Shown here: piece by piece, positions 53,530-62,018 of the stretch
Layout of the letters: the number at the start of each line of letters is the position of its first letter
How positions within the stretch are numbered: the stretch's first letter is position 1
Translations under genes and position numbers: made by a program
From: Rhizobium sp. BK418
Lineage (GTDB): Bacteria; Pseudomonadota; Alphaproteobacteria; Rhizobiales; Rhizobiaceae
Direction: 5' to 3'
Length of the DNA: 64,000 nucleotides
Assembly (NCBI RefSeq): GCF_004341105.1
Contig: NZ_SLZK01000003.1
Location: 248,001-312,000, forward strand
The notes under the pieces: generated by a model
What the model was told of the DNA's origin: nothing
The model's input: the letters and a program-made list of their open reading frames with translations, nothing else
The model's database searches: none

Positions 53530-54221
53530 ATGAACGCGATTGGGAAAGTCTTTGAGGGCGAACCCCGGACGGACATCACGGTCGAAGGTGGGCGCACCAC
53601 CATCAGCGTCGCCCTCCGTCACCTTCGCCCGTTTGACGCGCAGTCCGCCGATGAAATGGCGAGTGTTCTGGCTGTCGCCGCTGTCGGGATTGCGGGCTGG
53701 ATCAGCTACGAGGCGATGGCTGTGACCGCCCCCGCCGTCGGGTTTTTCCTCAGCGGCCTGTGCGGACGCCCCTTCATGCAGCAGAAAATCCGGCACGTCG
53801 CGCAGGTGACGGCGACAGTGAAGTTCACCGAAAACGTCATCTGGCTCAAGAAGATCAAGAAGGCTCCCTCCTGGGAGCCGGAGCCGGAATGGCAGAAGTT
53901 CGATCGCTCCCACGAACACCGCTTCGTGCTGTACCAGCATGACAAAGCGCAGGCCGAGAAGGACGAAATCGACCATCAGTCAGGACAAAACCCGGTCTGC
54001 GCGTATCGCGCTACTACGGGGAGTCCTACTACGTGGTTCTTGAATACCTAGGCCAGCGCTTCGATGTGGCTGAGGTCATGGGTCAGCGGCGGGCCAACGC
54101 CATCCTCGACCGGCTGAGCTTCTGCGACAAGTACATGGACAGCCTGACGGATGCGCACAAAAGGCTGCCGATCCGTCCGGAGGACGAATGGCCCGGGCCG
54201 TCCGGCTCGATCCCGCAATAA
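53530..54221 (+). pseudogene. Frameshifted island membrane protein
   Basis: From 53530 (AAGGAGA before the ATG) the frame reads MNAIGKVFEGEPRTDITVEG with a central hydrophobic pair (VAAVGIAGWISYEAMAVTAP AVGFFLSG) and continues to KDEIDHQSGQ. It then turns into junk and stops at 54051. A different frame takes over seamlessly as KPGLRVSRYYGESYYVVLEY LGQRFDVAEVMGQRRANAIL and ends at 54221. One base appears lost near 53992-53995 in CCCGG. Either the gene is broken or the base is a sequence error. Confidence 0.65.
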
Positions 54222-54282
54222 CGGTACGGGAAAGACGACGGCCGTGACCAGCAAATTTGCATCCGGGAAGAAAGGCCTCCGC

Positions 54283-55197
54283 TCAGGCGGCGGCCTCCAG
54301 CGGACGGCTGAAGCGCCCGAGATAGTCGGCGGCGCGCTGCGCGTGCGCGGCAGCGGCGAAGACAGCGCGCTTGTCATCCTTCAGGACGGACAGCCAGTGA
54401 CCGATATAGGCAGCATGATCGGCCCGGTCTTCGAGCACCAGCCCGAGGTCCGCGCACAGGAACGCCGCGCCCAGTTCGGCCACGAGCTCTTCACGGGCAT
54501 AGCCATCATCGCCAAACTTCTTGCGCCCGAAATCCCGGTCCAGCCGGGTCGTATGGCGAGTCCAATGGGTCGCCTCATGGGCGAGCGTCGCGTAGTAGGC
54601 CTGGGCGTCGCGGAACGCCTCGAAGGGCGGCATCTGGATGTAGTCGAGTGCCGGGCTGTAATAGGCACTATCGCCGCCATGCCGGATATCGGCGCGAGTC
54701 GCGGCGAAGAAGCTTTCGGCCCCGGCAATCCGCTCGTCGGGATTGCGGCTGGCGTGAGCCAGCGCGTGGAAATGCTCTGGCAGGCCTTCGATCTGCTCGA
54801 CATTGAAGACCGTGTAGGCCTTGAGGAACGGAATGGCGCGCTCGGTCTCATCGCCGGTGGCGTCATCGGTTTCGGTGCGGCGCATCGTGTCGGCGTAGAC
54901 GACGGGCGAGCCCTTCTCGCCCTTGCGGACATGGCCGCCAAGCTCGATGGCCTGTTTGAAGGTCATCCAGATAGGCGCCGCGTAGTGCGCCGTCATCGCC
55001 GATGCCCAGAGCGTCAGGACGTTGATGCCGGCATAAGGCTGGCCGTTATGGCGCAGCGGCCGGGAGACGTGGCCTGCCGCGTGGGCGGCGTTCCAGGGCT
55101 GGGTCCAGGGCTTTACGCCCTGCTCAAGGGCTTCAATGATCTGATTGGTGATGCGGCTGTAGACATCCTGCCGCGGGGTTTCGTTGGTGGTCGTCAT
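54283..55197 (-). CDS. ardC: ArdC-family antirestriction protein
   Basis: This 304-residue protein has the N-terminal ssDNA-binding domain (RQDVYSRITNQIIEALEQGV KPWTQPWN, PYAGINVLTLW) followed by a zincin-like metallopeptidase domain with HEATHWTRH near residue 200 and the conserved EELVAELGAAFL. ArdC protects incoming single-stranded DNA from host restriction during transfer. AAGGAG precedes the start at 55197. Its leader repeat matches that of the gene at 49975. Confidence 0.85.
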   Translation of the reverse strand: MTTTNETPRQDVYSRITNQIIEALEQGVKPWTQPWNAAHAAGHVSRPLRHNGQPYAGINVLTLWASAMTAHYAAPIWMTFKQAIELGGHVRKGEKGSPVVYADTMRRTETDDATGDETERAIPFLKAYTVFNVEQIEGLPEHFHALAHASRNPDERIAGAESFFAATRADIRHGGDSAYYSPALDYIQMPPFEAFRDAQAYYATLAHEATHWTRHTTRLDRDFGRKKFGDDGYAREELVAELGAAFLCADLGLVLEDRADHAAYIGHWLSVLKDDKRAVFAAAAHAQRAADYLGRFSRPLEAAA

Positions 55198-55277
55198 GAC
55201 CTTGCTCCTTGCGTTGCGGGTTTCCCTCAAGACGCGGGCAAGGAAGGACGGGCGAATGAGCCGGCGGGTCAGGCCCT

Positions 55278-55319
55278 AACACGGTCCCGCCCCTTGAAGG
55301 CGGGAGTGGTGCGGGCGGG
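55278..55319. repeat. Second copy of the repeated leader element
   Basis: AACACGGTCCCGCC and CGGGAGTGGTGCGGGCGGG (55301-55319) match 50426-50471. The element is about 105 bases upstream of the ardC start on the minus strand. The remainder of 55198-55506 has no supported gene. Confidence 0.55.
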
Positions 55320-55506
55320 GTTTGACCGGACGGCGCGCCCGGCCAGAACTCAGCGTCACAGATTGAGGAAACCCAGTCGCATGGGGCGATGGCGGCCACC
55401 GGACACGCGGCAGCGGTAACTGAAGTCAGTCAATCAAAAGAACATGGCCCGGGCGGTCCCGGACCAATTCCAGCAAGCAACGCCCACGGGCAGATAGGAC
55501 AAACTG

Positions 55507-55956
55507 ATGCGCGACGAGCTTTCGCAAAGCCTATGGCGCTACGACGCCATGACCGGCCTGGTCGACTGGAACAATGAGGAAGATCCCGGACGTGAGGACA
55601 GGGACCGGGCGGCGTTCGGCAAGGACTATGGGCTGGTGCGCTATCCCGATGGGAATGACTATGCCTGCAACGGCCGAATCGTACGATTTCTCGTGGAGGT
55701 GTGCGGCCATTCCTACGAAGAATCCGTCGAAGCGCTGGTCGAACATATCCAGAGCCAGCCCTACGCCTATCGGGCCTCACCCGATGTCGAAGCGGATGCC
55801 AAAGCCATTAGGGCCGGCGCCCCGAACATCATCGAGGCGTTATTCAGCCTGAAGGTGGACAGGCTAGTGCGCGAGGGCGACAAAATGGCAACTGACTACA
55901 GCTGGCGAGTAACCCGGGTTCTGATGCAGACCCACAGCGATCCAAAATTTCCGTAA
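55507..55956 (+). CDS. Hypothetical island protein
   Basis: This 149-residue acidic protein (MRDELSQSLWRYDAMTGLVD WNNEEDPG...) has helical segments (SYEESVEALVEHIQSQPYAY) and no recognised domain. It is the last gene before a strong terminator and the attachment region, as expected for the end of a module. Confidence 0.55.
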   Translation: MRDELSQSLWRYDAMTGLVDWNNEEDPGREDRDRAAFGKDYGLVRYPDGNDYACNGRIVRFLVEVCGHSYEESVEALVEHIQSQPYAYRASPDVEADAKAIRAGAPNIIEALFSLKVDRLVREGDKMATDYSWRVTRVLMQTHSDPKFP

Positions 55957-55979
55957 TTAAGCTGCAGAATATGCCGCTA

Positions 55980-56015
55980 GACACTCAGCTGTATCGGCTG
56001 AGTGTCGGTTTCTTC
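55980..56015 (+). terminator. Rho-independent terminator
   Basis: A perfect 10-bp stem, GACACTCAGC (55980-55989) and GCTGAGTGTC (55997-56006), with a 7-base loop and then GGTTTCTT. It ends the plus-strand gene at 55956. Confidence 0.75.
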
Positions 56016-56023
56016 GGTATCGA

Positions 56024-56277
56024 TTTGCCACATCCTTGCCACAAGCCCACGCGGGCCACGCCGGACAATCTAGGATTTCTGCGGGTTTCAGCGGACTCAC
56101 GATTTGTGGCAAAAAACGCGAAATATCAGTGACTACGGAAATTAATTTGATGCTAAGTCATTGATTTTAAAGTGGAGCGGGCGACGGGGGTCGAACCCGC
56201 GACATTCAGCTTGGGAAGCTGAGAAAGAGTCCAAGGTTTCTGCGGCCTCCAGCCGACTTGCCACATATTTGCCACAT
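56024..56277. other. attP-like region: tRNA-Gly fragment with flanking arm-type repeats
   Basis: TTGCCACA-type repeats occur on both sides of a tRNA fragment: TTTGCCACAT (56024-56033), CTTGCCACAA (56035-56044), an inverted TTGTGGCAAA (56104-56113), CTTGCCACAT (56257-56266) and TTTGCCACAT (56268-56277). Paired repeats on both arms around a core are what an unrecombined phage-type attP shows. A diverged TTTCTGCGG repeat (56077, 56238) also lies on both arms. Confidence 0.6.
56173..56222 (-). tRNA. 3' fragment of tRNA-Gly(CCC), attachment core
   Basis: Read on the minus strand this is anticodon stem GCTGA/TCAGC around the loop TTCCCAA, then the T-arm GGTTCGACCCC, acceptor CGCCCGC, T and CCA. 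The D-arm and 5' acceptor half are missing; sequence diverges after 56222. It is not a functional tRNA but the overlap region used by the neighbouring integrase. Confidence 0.75.
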
Positions 56278-56309
56278 CGATTTTCTCCTTTTGTTCCCGC
56301 CGCAAAGAC

Positions 56310-57491
56310 CTACTCGGCCGCCATCAGTTCTGCCGCAAACTCCTCAGCGGTGCGCTGATGTTTGGCCTCTTTATCCTTCAACAGATGACCGTAGACATTC
56401 AAGGTAATTTGGATGTCGGCATGACCCATGCTGGTCTGGATAAATTTCAGGTCTTCGCCCTTGGCAATCAACTTTGACGCGAAATAGTGCCTCAAACCAT
56501 ACGGCGTGAAGCGTGGCCGCATGGCCCCCTCTTTCCCCTTGGGGTCCGGCTCCATCAGGTTGGCCGCTCTCATCAGCGGCTCCCAGCAGCGCCGCGCAAA
56601 GTTGTTGAGCGCCATTGGCTTGCCCTGCGCCGTCGGGAACACGAGGCCCAGTGACGAGGCCGGGCAATGCTCCTTCCAATCCAGGACCATCTTCCCGACA
56701 GCTTCGGGGAGATAGATGGTGCGCCTGCCAGCGCGCGATTTGACCGGCCCAATCTGGTTGAGGCGATCAGCGCGCTGCCGGACGTGGACGCGGTCGATTT
56801 GGATGTTGCCCCAAGCGAGCCCCCGATACTCGGATGGGCGCATACCGGAAAACACGGCGAGGTAAATCATGGGGCGATAACGGCGCCAGGCCTTCGCCAG
56901 CTGCTCTGACCCTTCACCCATCGCATCGGCCGCCTTCAGAAGGGCGCGGACCTCGTCGTCAGTCGGGATGCGAACTTCGCTGTCGTCCTCTTCGTAACGG
57001 CCATCGGCACGAATGGTGATGCCAGCCGCAGGGTCGTCCTTTATCAGGCCCTGCAACCTCATCTCGATAATGACAGAATGGAATGAGGACAGGGTGCGGC
57101 GCGCCAGATCCCGGCTCTTGTGCTGAAGCAGCCAGTTCCGGAAATGTACGACATCAGCGGCCTCTAGCTCGTGCAGGTGCTTTTCCCAATCATAAGCCTT
57201 CATGATGGCGCCACGGCGCTGATATTCGACGTGGGTGGTGGTCTCCACCTTCTCCCGGCCATCGCGGCCAATCTTCTCGCAGGTATCGAGCCAAATTTGC
57301 ACGGCTTCGGGCACGGTGATTTTCCGTCCGCCGGCGATATGTTTCAAACTGCCCAGATTTTCGGTGAAAGCGCGCGCCTCCTTCAACGTATCGAAGGTGG
57401 CGTAAGCATAGCCGGTCTTTGTGCTTTTGCTGGGATACCGGACTTGATAATTGGTGCCGTTACTTCCCGTGCGCTTCCTTATATCTGCCAT
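56310..57491 (-). CDS. Tyrosine-type site-specific integrase
   Basis: This 393-residue integrase has an arm-binding N-terminus (MADIRKRTGSNGTNYQVRYP), a core-binding domain around residues 60-160 and a catalytic domain with Arg in VFSGMRPSEYRGLAWG, the box YGLRHYFASKL, GH in MGHADIQIT and the Tyr in LNVYGHLLKD. The first box His is Tyr in this protein, which many integrases tolerate. It lies 88 bases from the tRNA-Gly fragment and should use it as att core. It faces the att region, so excision genes may be the two small ORFs upstream of it. Confidence 0.88.
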   Translation of the reverse strand: MADIRKRTGSNGTNYQVRYPSKSTKTGYAYATFDTLKEARAFTENLGSLKHIAGGRKITVPEAVQIWLDTCEKIGRDGREKVETTTHVEYQRRGAIMKAYDWEKHLHELEAADVVHFRNWLLQHKSRDLARRTLSSFHSVIIEMRLQGLIKDDPAAGITIRADGRYEEDDSEVRIPTDDEVRALLKAADAMGEGSEQLAKAWRRYRPMIYLAVFSGMRPSEYRGLAWGNIQIDRVHVRQRADRLNQIGPVKSRAGRRTIYLPEAVGKMVLDWKEHCPASSLGLVFPTAQGKPMALNNFARRCWEPLMRAANLMEPDPKGKEGAMRPRFTPYGLRHYFASKLIAKGEDLKFIQTSMGHADIQITLNVYGHLLKDKEAKHQRTAEEFAAELMAAE

Positions 57492-57548
57492 CGGAAATCA
57501 TTGTTTTTGTTGTTGTTTAAAGTATAGAACAAAATATGAACATAGAAG

Positions 57549-57791
57549 TCAATCTTTATCCTTGAAATCACGCACAGCATCGTTCTGCAGTTGCTGGTAA
57601 ATCGCAACAAGCGTGCCTTTTTCAATTTTCAGCGTGCCTTCCACCGGGTCGACGAAAAACGGCAACTTCCGATGACCGTGGGCATCGCGGTCGGCTGCGC
57701 GCTTCATCTGGCGTGGCGTCAATTCGACGCCGATCTCCGCCAGCACCTGGCGCGCTTGTTCCAAACCTATGTAACAGGGCGGCAATTTCAT
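57549..57791 (-). CDS. Small protein, possible excisionase
   Basis: This 80-residue protein (MKLPPCYIGLEQARQVLAEI GVELTPRQMKRAADRDAHGH...) contains a likely helix-turn-helix and a strand pair typical of small winged DNA-binding proteins. AAAGGTGG precedes the start. It lies 57 bases upstream of the integrase gene on the same strand, where a recombination-directionality factor is often found. The role is inferred. Confidence 0.5.
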   Translation of the reverse strand: MKLPPCYIGLEQARQVLAEIGVELTPRQMKRAADRDAHGHRKLPFFVDPVEGTLKIEKGTLVAIYQQLQNDAVRDFKDKD

Positions 57792-57828
57792 GCCGCACCA
57801 CCTTTCCCGCGTTTGCTCCGGCTGTGCG

Positions 57829-58074
57829 TCAGAGGTTGTATTCCTCTGCCGCCGACCGGTAGGGCCCTTTCTTCGTCACGCGCGAAAGCACCTTCCCGCG
57901 CTCGTCGCGCAGGATGATCTTTTCGCCGAATTCATCAGTGGGATTTACGAAGACAGTGACATTGCGCGCGTGGCGCAAGTTGTATCCTTCTTCGATTTCT
58001 CCAAGGGCCTCAAATAATGCCTGCCGTAGCTGCGCCATCGTTAAATGGCCGCGTACGCTAATCATAATAGACAC
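57829..58074 (-). CDS. Hypothetical protein (81 aa)
   Basis: MSIMISVRGHLTMAQLRQAL FEALGEIEEGYNLRHARNVT VFVNPTDEFGEKIILRDERG: a small alpha/beta protein with no family I recognise. It is on the same strand as, and just before, the possible excisionase, so it likely belongs to the integrase operon. Confidence 0.5.
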   Translation of the reverse strand: MSIMISVRGHLTMAQLRQALFEALGEIEEGYNLRHARNVTVFVNPTDEFGEKIILRDERGKVLSRVTKKGPYRSAAEEYNL

Positions 58075-58325
58075 GCAAATCTCTTAAATAGTCTCTCCCA
58101 ATATAAGGACATTCTACCACGCGCGCGCGTCGGCCAGCAAACTTCGCGAGAGTTTGCAGCGCGCCGTGCATGGCACGCAACAGGCCCGCACTTCGCTCTC
58201 TCCAGGGCGCGGCGCTGTCCATCTCTCCTTTCTCTTTCGCAACCTGCCATCGGTCCTTCTGCCGATTGTCTGTGCGTGGGGCTCAAAGGCCCCGATTGGC
58301 GGGGCCGCGAGAGAAAGGAACCACG
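58075..58325. other. Divergent intergenic region with a hairpin
   Basis: A stem GCAAACT-AGTTTGC with loop TCGCGAG lies at 58137-58157 in the divergent promoter region between the integrase operon and the gene at 58326. No gene is seen. Confidence 0.4.
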
Positions 58326-58517
58326 ATGTCCCGCACCTACACCCTGCAAGACCTTCAATCCCTGAGCCTGTCCGCGCTCCATACCCTGCGCGGCACACTG
58401 CACCGCGAGCTGGCGCTGGCAGCGCCGCATTCGCAGCCAGCGCGTGAGATATTTGCGAGCCTCGATGCCGTGAACCGCATCATCCGCCAGCGTACGACCG
58501 GCCCCCGCATGGGGTAG
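58326..58517 (+). CDS. Small hypothetical protein (63 aa)
   Basis: MSRTYTLQDLQSLSLSALHT LRGTLHRELALAAPHSQPAR is helical and basic. AAAGGAA precedes the ATG at 58326. No family is recognised. It heads the short plus-strand gene run that ends with the serine recombinase. Confidence 0.5.
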   Translation: MSRTYTLQDLQSLSLSALHTLRGTLHRELALAAPHSQPAREIFASLDAVNRIIRQRTTGPRMG

Positions 58518-58608
58518 CCGGCGAGCGCGAGGTTTTCGCGTGGAACGACATAGTACTGGCCTGTTACAAGGTCAGTACTAAACGCCACGCTCATCAAAGG
58601 TTTCGGCC

Positions 58609-59016
58609 ATGTCGAATACGAAAACAACCATCATGATGCCGGACACGATTGAGCGCTTTATTGCCGAAGGGTTCGACCGGCTCAATGTCGACGGCGCAAC
58701 GCCCGCACAAACCGCAGAGGCGTTTCAGGAGATTATCAATCTCCTGGCCATCCTCGTGTCCGGCCATCATGGCCCGGAGATGGACGATCCAACCTACTTC
58801 CGGCAGATGGAAGAGAACGCCCATGCGTGGGGCCATGCACGGCGCGTGACACCGGAGGCGCAAGCGGTCGGCAAGGCCTTCCTCGCCTTCCTCAAGGATG
58901 CCGTTGAAAGCCCTGCTTTCGTGCTCCTGCAGGAAAATACCCGCCGTGGCTATGAGTCTGATGCCTTCGACCCCGGCGGCGGCCTGAAAGACCAGCGCCA
59001 GGACGGCGATGCCTAA
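58609..59016 (+). CDS. Hypothetical protein (135 aa)
   Basis: This acidic helical protein (MSNTKTTIMMPDTIERFIAE GFDRLNVDGATPAQTAEAFQ...) has AAAGG before the start. It has no recognised motif. It is in line with the recombinase gene and probably part of the same element. Confidence 0.5.
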   Translation: MSNTKTTIMMPDTIERFIAEGFDRLNVDGATPAQTAEAFQEIINLLAILVSGHHGPEMDDPTYFRQMEENAHAWGHARRVTPEAQAVGKAFLAFLKDAVESPAFVLLQENTRRGYESDAFDPGGGLKDQRQDGDA

Positions 59017-59066
59017 GCCGTCAGCATAATGATTTTTAACTTCAACCCCTTCCCGAGGACGCGGAG

Positions 59067-59330
59067 ATGCGCGGACGCCAGTCCAGCCATCGCGAGCTGC
59101 TGCGCCCTGCCGCCGGCCAAAAGGCCAGCAGCAGTGACAGCACGCGTCCTGCCGTCATCGCCGACAATCTTGAGCTTCTCTCCGTCACCGCCGAAGAACT
59201 GGATGCCATCGAAGCTTTCCTGATGCCGCAAATATTGCGCCTGCTGGAAACAAGCCCCAGCAAGCAAGATGACTCGAAACGGCCCCAAACAACTGCGATA
59301 GTGCCGGAGAATGAGGGGGCACTGTCATGA
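59067..59330 (+). CDS. Small protein coupled to the serine recombinase
   Basis: This 87-residue protein ends [26 protein letters not shown] and its stop overlaps the recombinase start (ATGA at 59327-59330), indicating coupled translation. It has a short helical region (AEELDAIEAFLMPQILRLLE). Small partners next to large serine recombinases can act as directionality factors, so this is a candidate; no family is recognised. Confidence 0.5.
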   Translation: MRGRQSSHRELLRPAAGQKASSSDSTRPAVIADNLELLSVTAEELDAIEAFLMPQILRLLETSPSKQDDSKRPQTTAIVPENEGALS

Positions 59331-60982
59331 AGCTTCTCAATCGCACGACTCTGGATGCGAAAAACACTGACAGCCTGCGCGCTGCCCTCTATCTACGCGT
59401 TTCGACAGGCCGCCAGGCCGAGAACGACCTGTCTATCCCTGACCAGCGGCGACAGGCACAAGAATTTTGCAAGGCGCGCGGCTGGCAGGTTGTCATCGAG
59501 TTCGTCGACGCTGGCCTTAGCGGGACTGACGACCGTCGCCCCGAGCTGCAGCGCCTGCTTGACCTCGCGGCGGGCGGAGACTCCCCCTTCGATGTGGTTG
59601 TTGTCCACTCTTTCAGCCGCTTCGCTCGCGACCATTTCGCGCTCGAATACCATGTCCGCCGCCTGCGCAAGAACGGCGTAAAGCTCGTCAGCATCACCCA
59701 AGACCTTGGCGATGACCCGATGAGCGTCATGGTCCGGCAGGTCTTTGCCCTGTTCGACGAGTACCAGTCCAAGGAGAACGCGAAGCACGTTCTTAGGGCC
59801 ATGCAGGAGAATGCCCGGCAGGGCTTCTGGAATGGCTCTGCCGCGCCTTATGGATACGCCATTGTGGCTGCGGAGCAGCGGGGAGCAAAAACCAAGAAGC
59901 GCCTTGCCATTGATGCCGTGGAGGCAGAAGTGGTGCGGCTCATGTTCCGCCTTGTCCACGAAGGCAACGGCACGAGCGGCCCCCTCGGCGTCAAAGCCCT
60001 TGCCTGCCATCTGAATGAACGGGGTTACCGCACCCGTCGCGGTGCGCGCTGGGGTATCGGCCCGCTACACGCGCTCCTGACAAGCCCGACCTACAAGGGC
60101 GAGTACCGCTTCAACCGCAAGGTCTGGAAGACAAAGGAAGACAAGCCCGAAGCCGACCAGATCATGGTCGCGGTCGACCCCATCATCGATCCGGTCCTGT
60201 TCGATGCCGTGCAGGCCCGCCTGAAATCCCGCAACCCGAAGCAGACGCCGCCGCGTGTCGTCACCGGACCGATCCTCCTGACCGGCCTTGCGACCTGCGC
60301 CAGCTGCGGCGGCGGCATGACCCTCCGCACGGGCAAGTCAGGGCGCTATCGTTACTACACCTGCGCCACGTGCGCTCAACAGGGCAAGTCTGCCTGCCCG
60401 GGACGATCCATCCCGATGGACAAGCTCGACCAGATCGTCACCGACCAGCTCAATACATCCCTGTTCACGCCAGAACGAGTCCGCGCCATCCTCAGCGGGC
60501 TGATGGCCCGGCAGGCCTCGCGCAGCGAAGACCACGCGCAGCGCTTGGCGGCGCTTCAGAACAAGGTCGCGGACTGTGAAAACCGCCTGTCACGGCTCTA
60601 TGGAGCGATCGAGAACGGCATCGCCGACGCGTCCGACCCGACGCTGAAAGACCGGCTCGCATCGCTCAAGACTGAACGCGACCATGCGAAGGCCGCGAAG
60701 GACCGCGCCTTCTCCGAGCTTCAGCCCGAGACCAGAATCACCGAAGAGAAAATCAGCGCCTTTGCCGCCCTCATGCGCGAGAACGTCGCAAACGGCGCCA
60801 TCCCGTTCCGCCGTGCCTATCTGCGCTCCGTCATCGATCAGGTCGAAGTCGACGATACGGAAATCCGCATCCACGGGCGGAGAGACGTTCTGGAGCGGCT
60901 TGTGATGGGGAATGGGGCAACTCCGGCAGGAGTGCCCAGTTTTGTTCGTAAATGGCGCACCCGACAGGATTCGAACCTGTGA
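59327..60982 (+). CDS. Large serine recombinase at the tRNA-Arg junction
   Basis: This 551-residue protein has an N-terminal resolvase domain with the catalytic serine in [15 protein letters not shown], then [21 protein letters not shown] recombinase domain follows ([20 protein letters not shown]), then a zinc ribbon ([26 protein letters not shown]) and a C-terminal coiled coil. Its last residues, [10 protein letters not shown], are encoded by the complement of the tRNA-Arg 3' end, so the frame runs across the junction with the host gene. This places the recombinase at the island edge and makes tRNA-Arg its likely attachment site. Confidence 0.85.
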   Translation: MKLLNRTTLDAKNTDSLRAALYLRVSTGRQAENDLSIPDQRRQAQEFCKARGWQVVIEFVDAGLSGTDDRRPELQRLLDLAAGGDSPFDVVVVHSFSRFARDHFALEYHVRRLRKNGVKLVSITQDLGDDPMSVMVRQVFALFDEYQSKENAKHVLRAMQENARQGFWNGSAAPYGYAIVAAEQRGAKTKKRLAIDAVEAEVVRLMFRLVHEGNGTSGPLGVKALACHLNERGYRTRRGARWGIGPLHALLTSPTYKGEYRFNRKVWKTKEDKPEADQIMVAVDPIIDPVLFDAVQARLKSRNPKQTPPRVVTGPILLTGLATCASCGGGMTLRTGKSGRYRYYTCATCAQQGKSACPGRSIPMDKLDQIVTDQLNTSLFTPERVRAILSGLMARQASRSEDHAQRLAALQNKVADCENRLSRLYGAIENGIADASDPTLKDRLASLKTERDHAKAAKDRAFSELQPETRITEEKISAFAALMRENVANGAIPFRRAYLRSVIDQVEVDDTEIRIHGRRDVLERLVMGNGATPAGVPSFVRKWRTRQDSNL

Positions 60983-61029
60983 CCTTTGGAATCGGAATCC
61001 AACACTCTATCCAGCTGAGCTACGGGTGC
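60953..61029 (-). tRNA. tRNA-Arg (CCG anticodon)
   Basis: This 77-nt gene has acceptor GCACCCG/CGGGTGC, the D-arm GCTCAGCTGGATAGAG, anticodon stem TTGGA/TCCAA with loop TTCCGAT (anticodon CCG), T-arm GGTTCGAATCC and encoded CCA. All arms pair, so it is intact. Its 3' end overlaps the serine recombinase reading frame and is the presumed attachment site. Confidence 0.92.
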
Positions 61030-61166
61030 ATGCCTGACGATGTGACTCGTCGTCCGATGTCGTGGTTCTTAGCCTAGCTTTGGCTCTGCTTCAATCGCGA
61101 AGTTTACGGAATTTCTGCGGCTTGGCTTTTAAGGCGAGATTGGCGCGCCAAGCTGTTGCCGAAATG

Positions 61167-61201
61167 AAAACTCCGCCGGCCCATCGGGCGGCGGAGTTTT
61201 T
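61167..61201. terminator. Bidirectional terminator downstream of xylG
   Basis: AAAACTCCGCC (61167-61177) pairs with GGCGGAGTTTT (61190-61200), an 11-bp stem with runs of A and T on both sides, 21 bases past the ABC-ATPase stop. Confidence 0.75.
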
Positions 61202-61221
61202 CTGTCGGGCGTGTCTTTCGA

Positions 61222-62004
61222 TCAGACCTGCATGGCGCCGGGGCCGGGGATGGCCTTGGGGGGCACCTTGCCGAGGATGATCATGCCGAGCACTTCGTCC
61301 TTGGTGACATCCTCGGTGCGGGCGTGGCCGACGACCTGGCCGTTCTTCATCACCGAGACGCGGTCGGCGAGGTCGAAGACGTCGTGGATGTCGTGGCTGA
61401 TCAGGAAGATGCCGATGCCTTCCTTTTTCAGCTGCTTGATGAGCTCGCCCACCTGCGCCGTTTCCTGGGGCCCGAGGGCTGCCGTCGGCTCGTCCATGAT
61501 CAGGATGCGGGCGTTGAACAGGATGGCGCGGGCAATGGCGACCGACTGGCGCTGGCCGCCGGAGAGCGCCTTCACCGGCTCCTTGAAGCGCTTGAAGTTG
61601 GGGTTCAGGCGACCCATCACCTCGCGGGCGGAGGCCTCCATCGCGACGTCGTCGAGCGTGCCCCAGCGGGTCTTCAGCTCGCGGCCGAGATAGAGGTTGG
61701 CGGCGGCGTCGACATTATCGGCGACGGCGAGCGTCTGGTAGATCGTCTCGATGCCGAACTTCTTGGCATCGCGCGGATTGCGGATGTCGGCCGGTTCGCC
61801 ATTGATCAGGATTTCGCCGGCATCGCGCTTGTAGGCGCCGGAGAGGATCTTGATCAGCGTCGACTTGCCGGCGCCGTTATGGCCGAGAAGGGCCACGACT
61901 TCGCCGGGATAGAGATCGACCGAGGCATTGTCGACCGCGTGGATACCGCCGAAGGAGATCGAAATGTTCTTCAGTTCGACGAGGGGAGTGCGTTGTTCAG
62001 CCAT
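61222..62004 (-). CDS. Sugar ABC transporter ATPase (XylG-like)
   Basis: This 260-residue single-domain ATPase has Walker [15 protein letters not shown], signature [20 protein letters not shown], Walker [13 protein letters not shown] and switch His in [12 protein letters not shown]. Most sugar (CUT2) ATPases of the ribose/xylose type are double-length; rhizobial xylose and fructose importers use a single-domain form like this. It follows the permease gene by 14 bases and ends the operon before a terminator. Confidence 0.82.
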   Translation of the reverse strand: MAEQRTPLVELKNISISFGGIHAVDNASVDLYPGEVVALLGHNGAGKSTLIKILSGAYKRDAGEILINGEPADIRNPRDAKKFGIETIYQTLAVADNVDAAANLYLGRELKTRWGTLDDVAMEASAREVMGRLNPNFKRFKEPVKALSGGQRQSVAIARAILFNARILIMDEPTAALGPQETAQVGELIKQLKKEGIGIFLISHDIHDVFDLADRVSVMKNGQVVGHARTEDVTKDEVLGMIILGKVPPKAIPGPGAMQV

Positions 62005-62018
62005 GGTTCGGACTCCTC

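Noticed and set aside
56173..56222. Functional tRNA-Gly gene
   Set aside because: Only the 3' half is present; the D-arm and 5' acceptor strand are missing.
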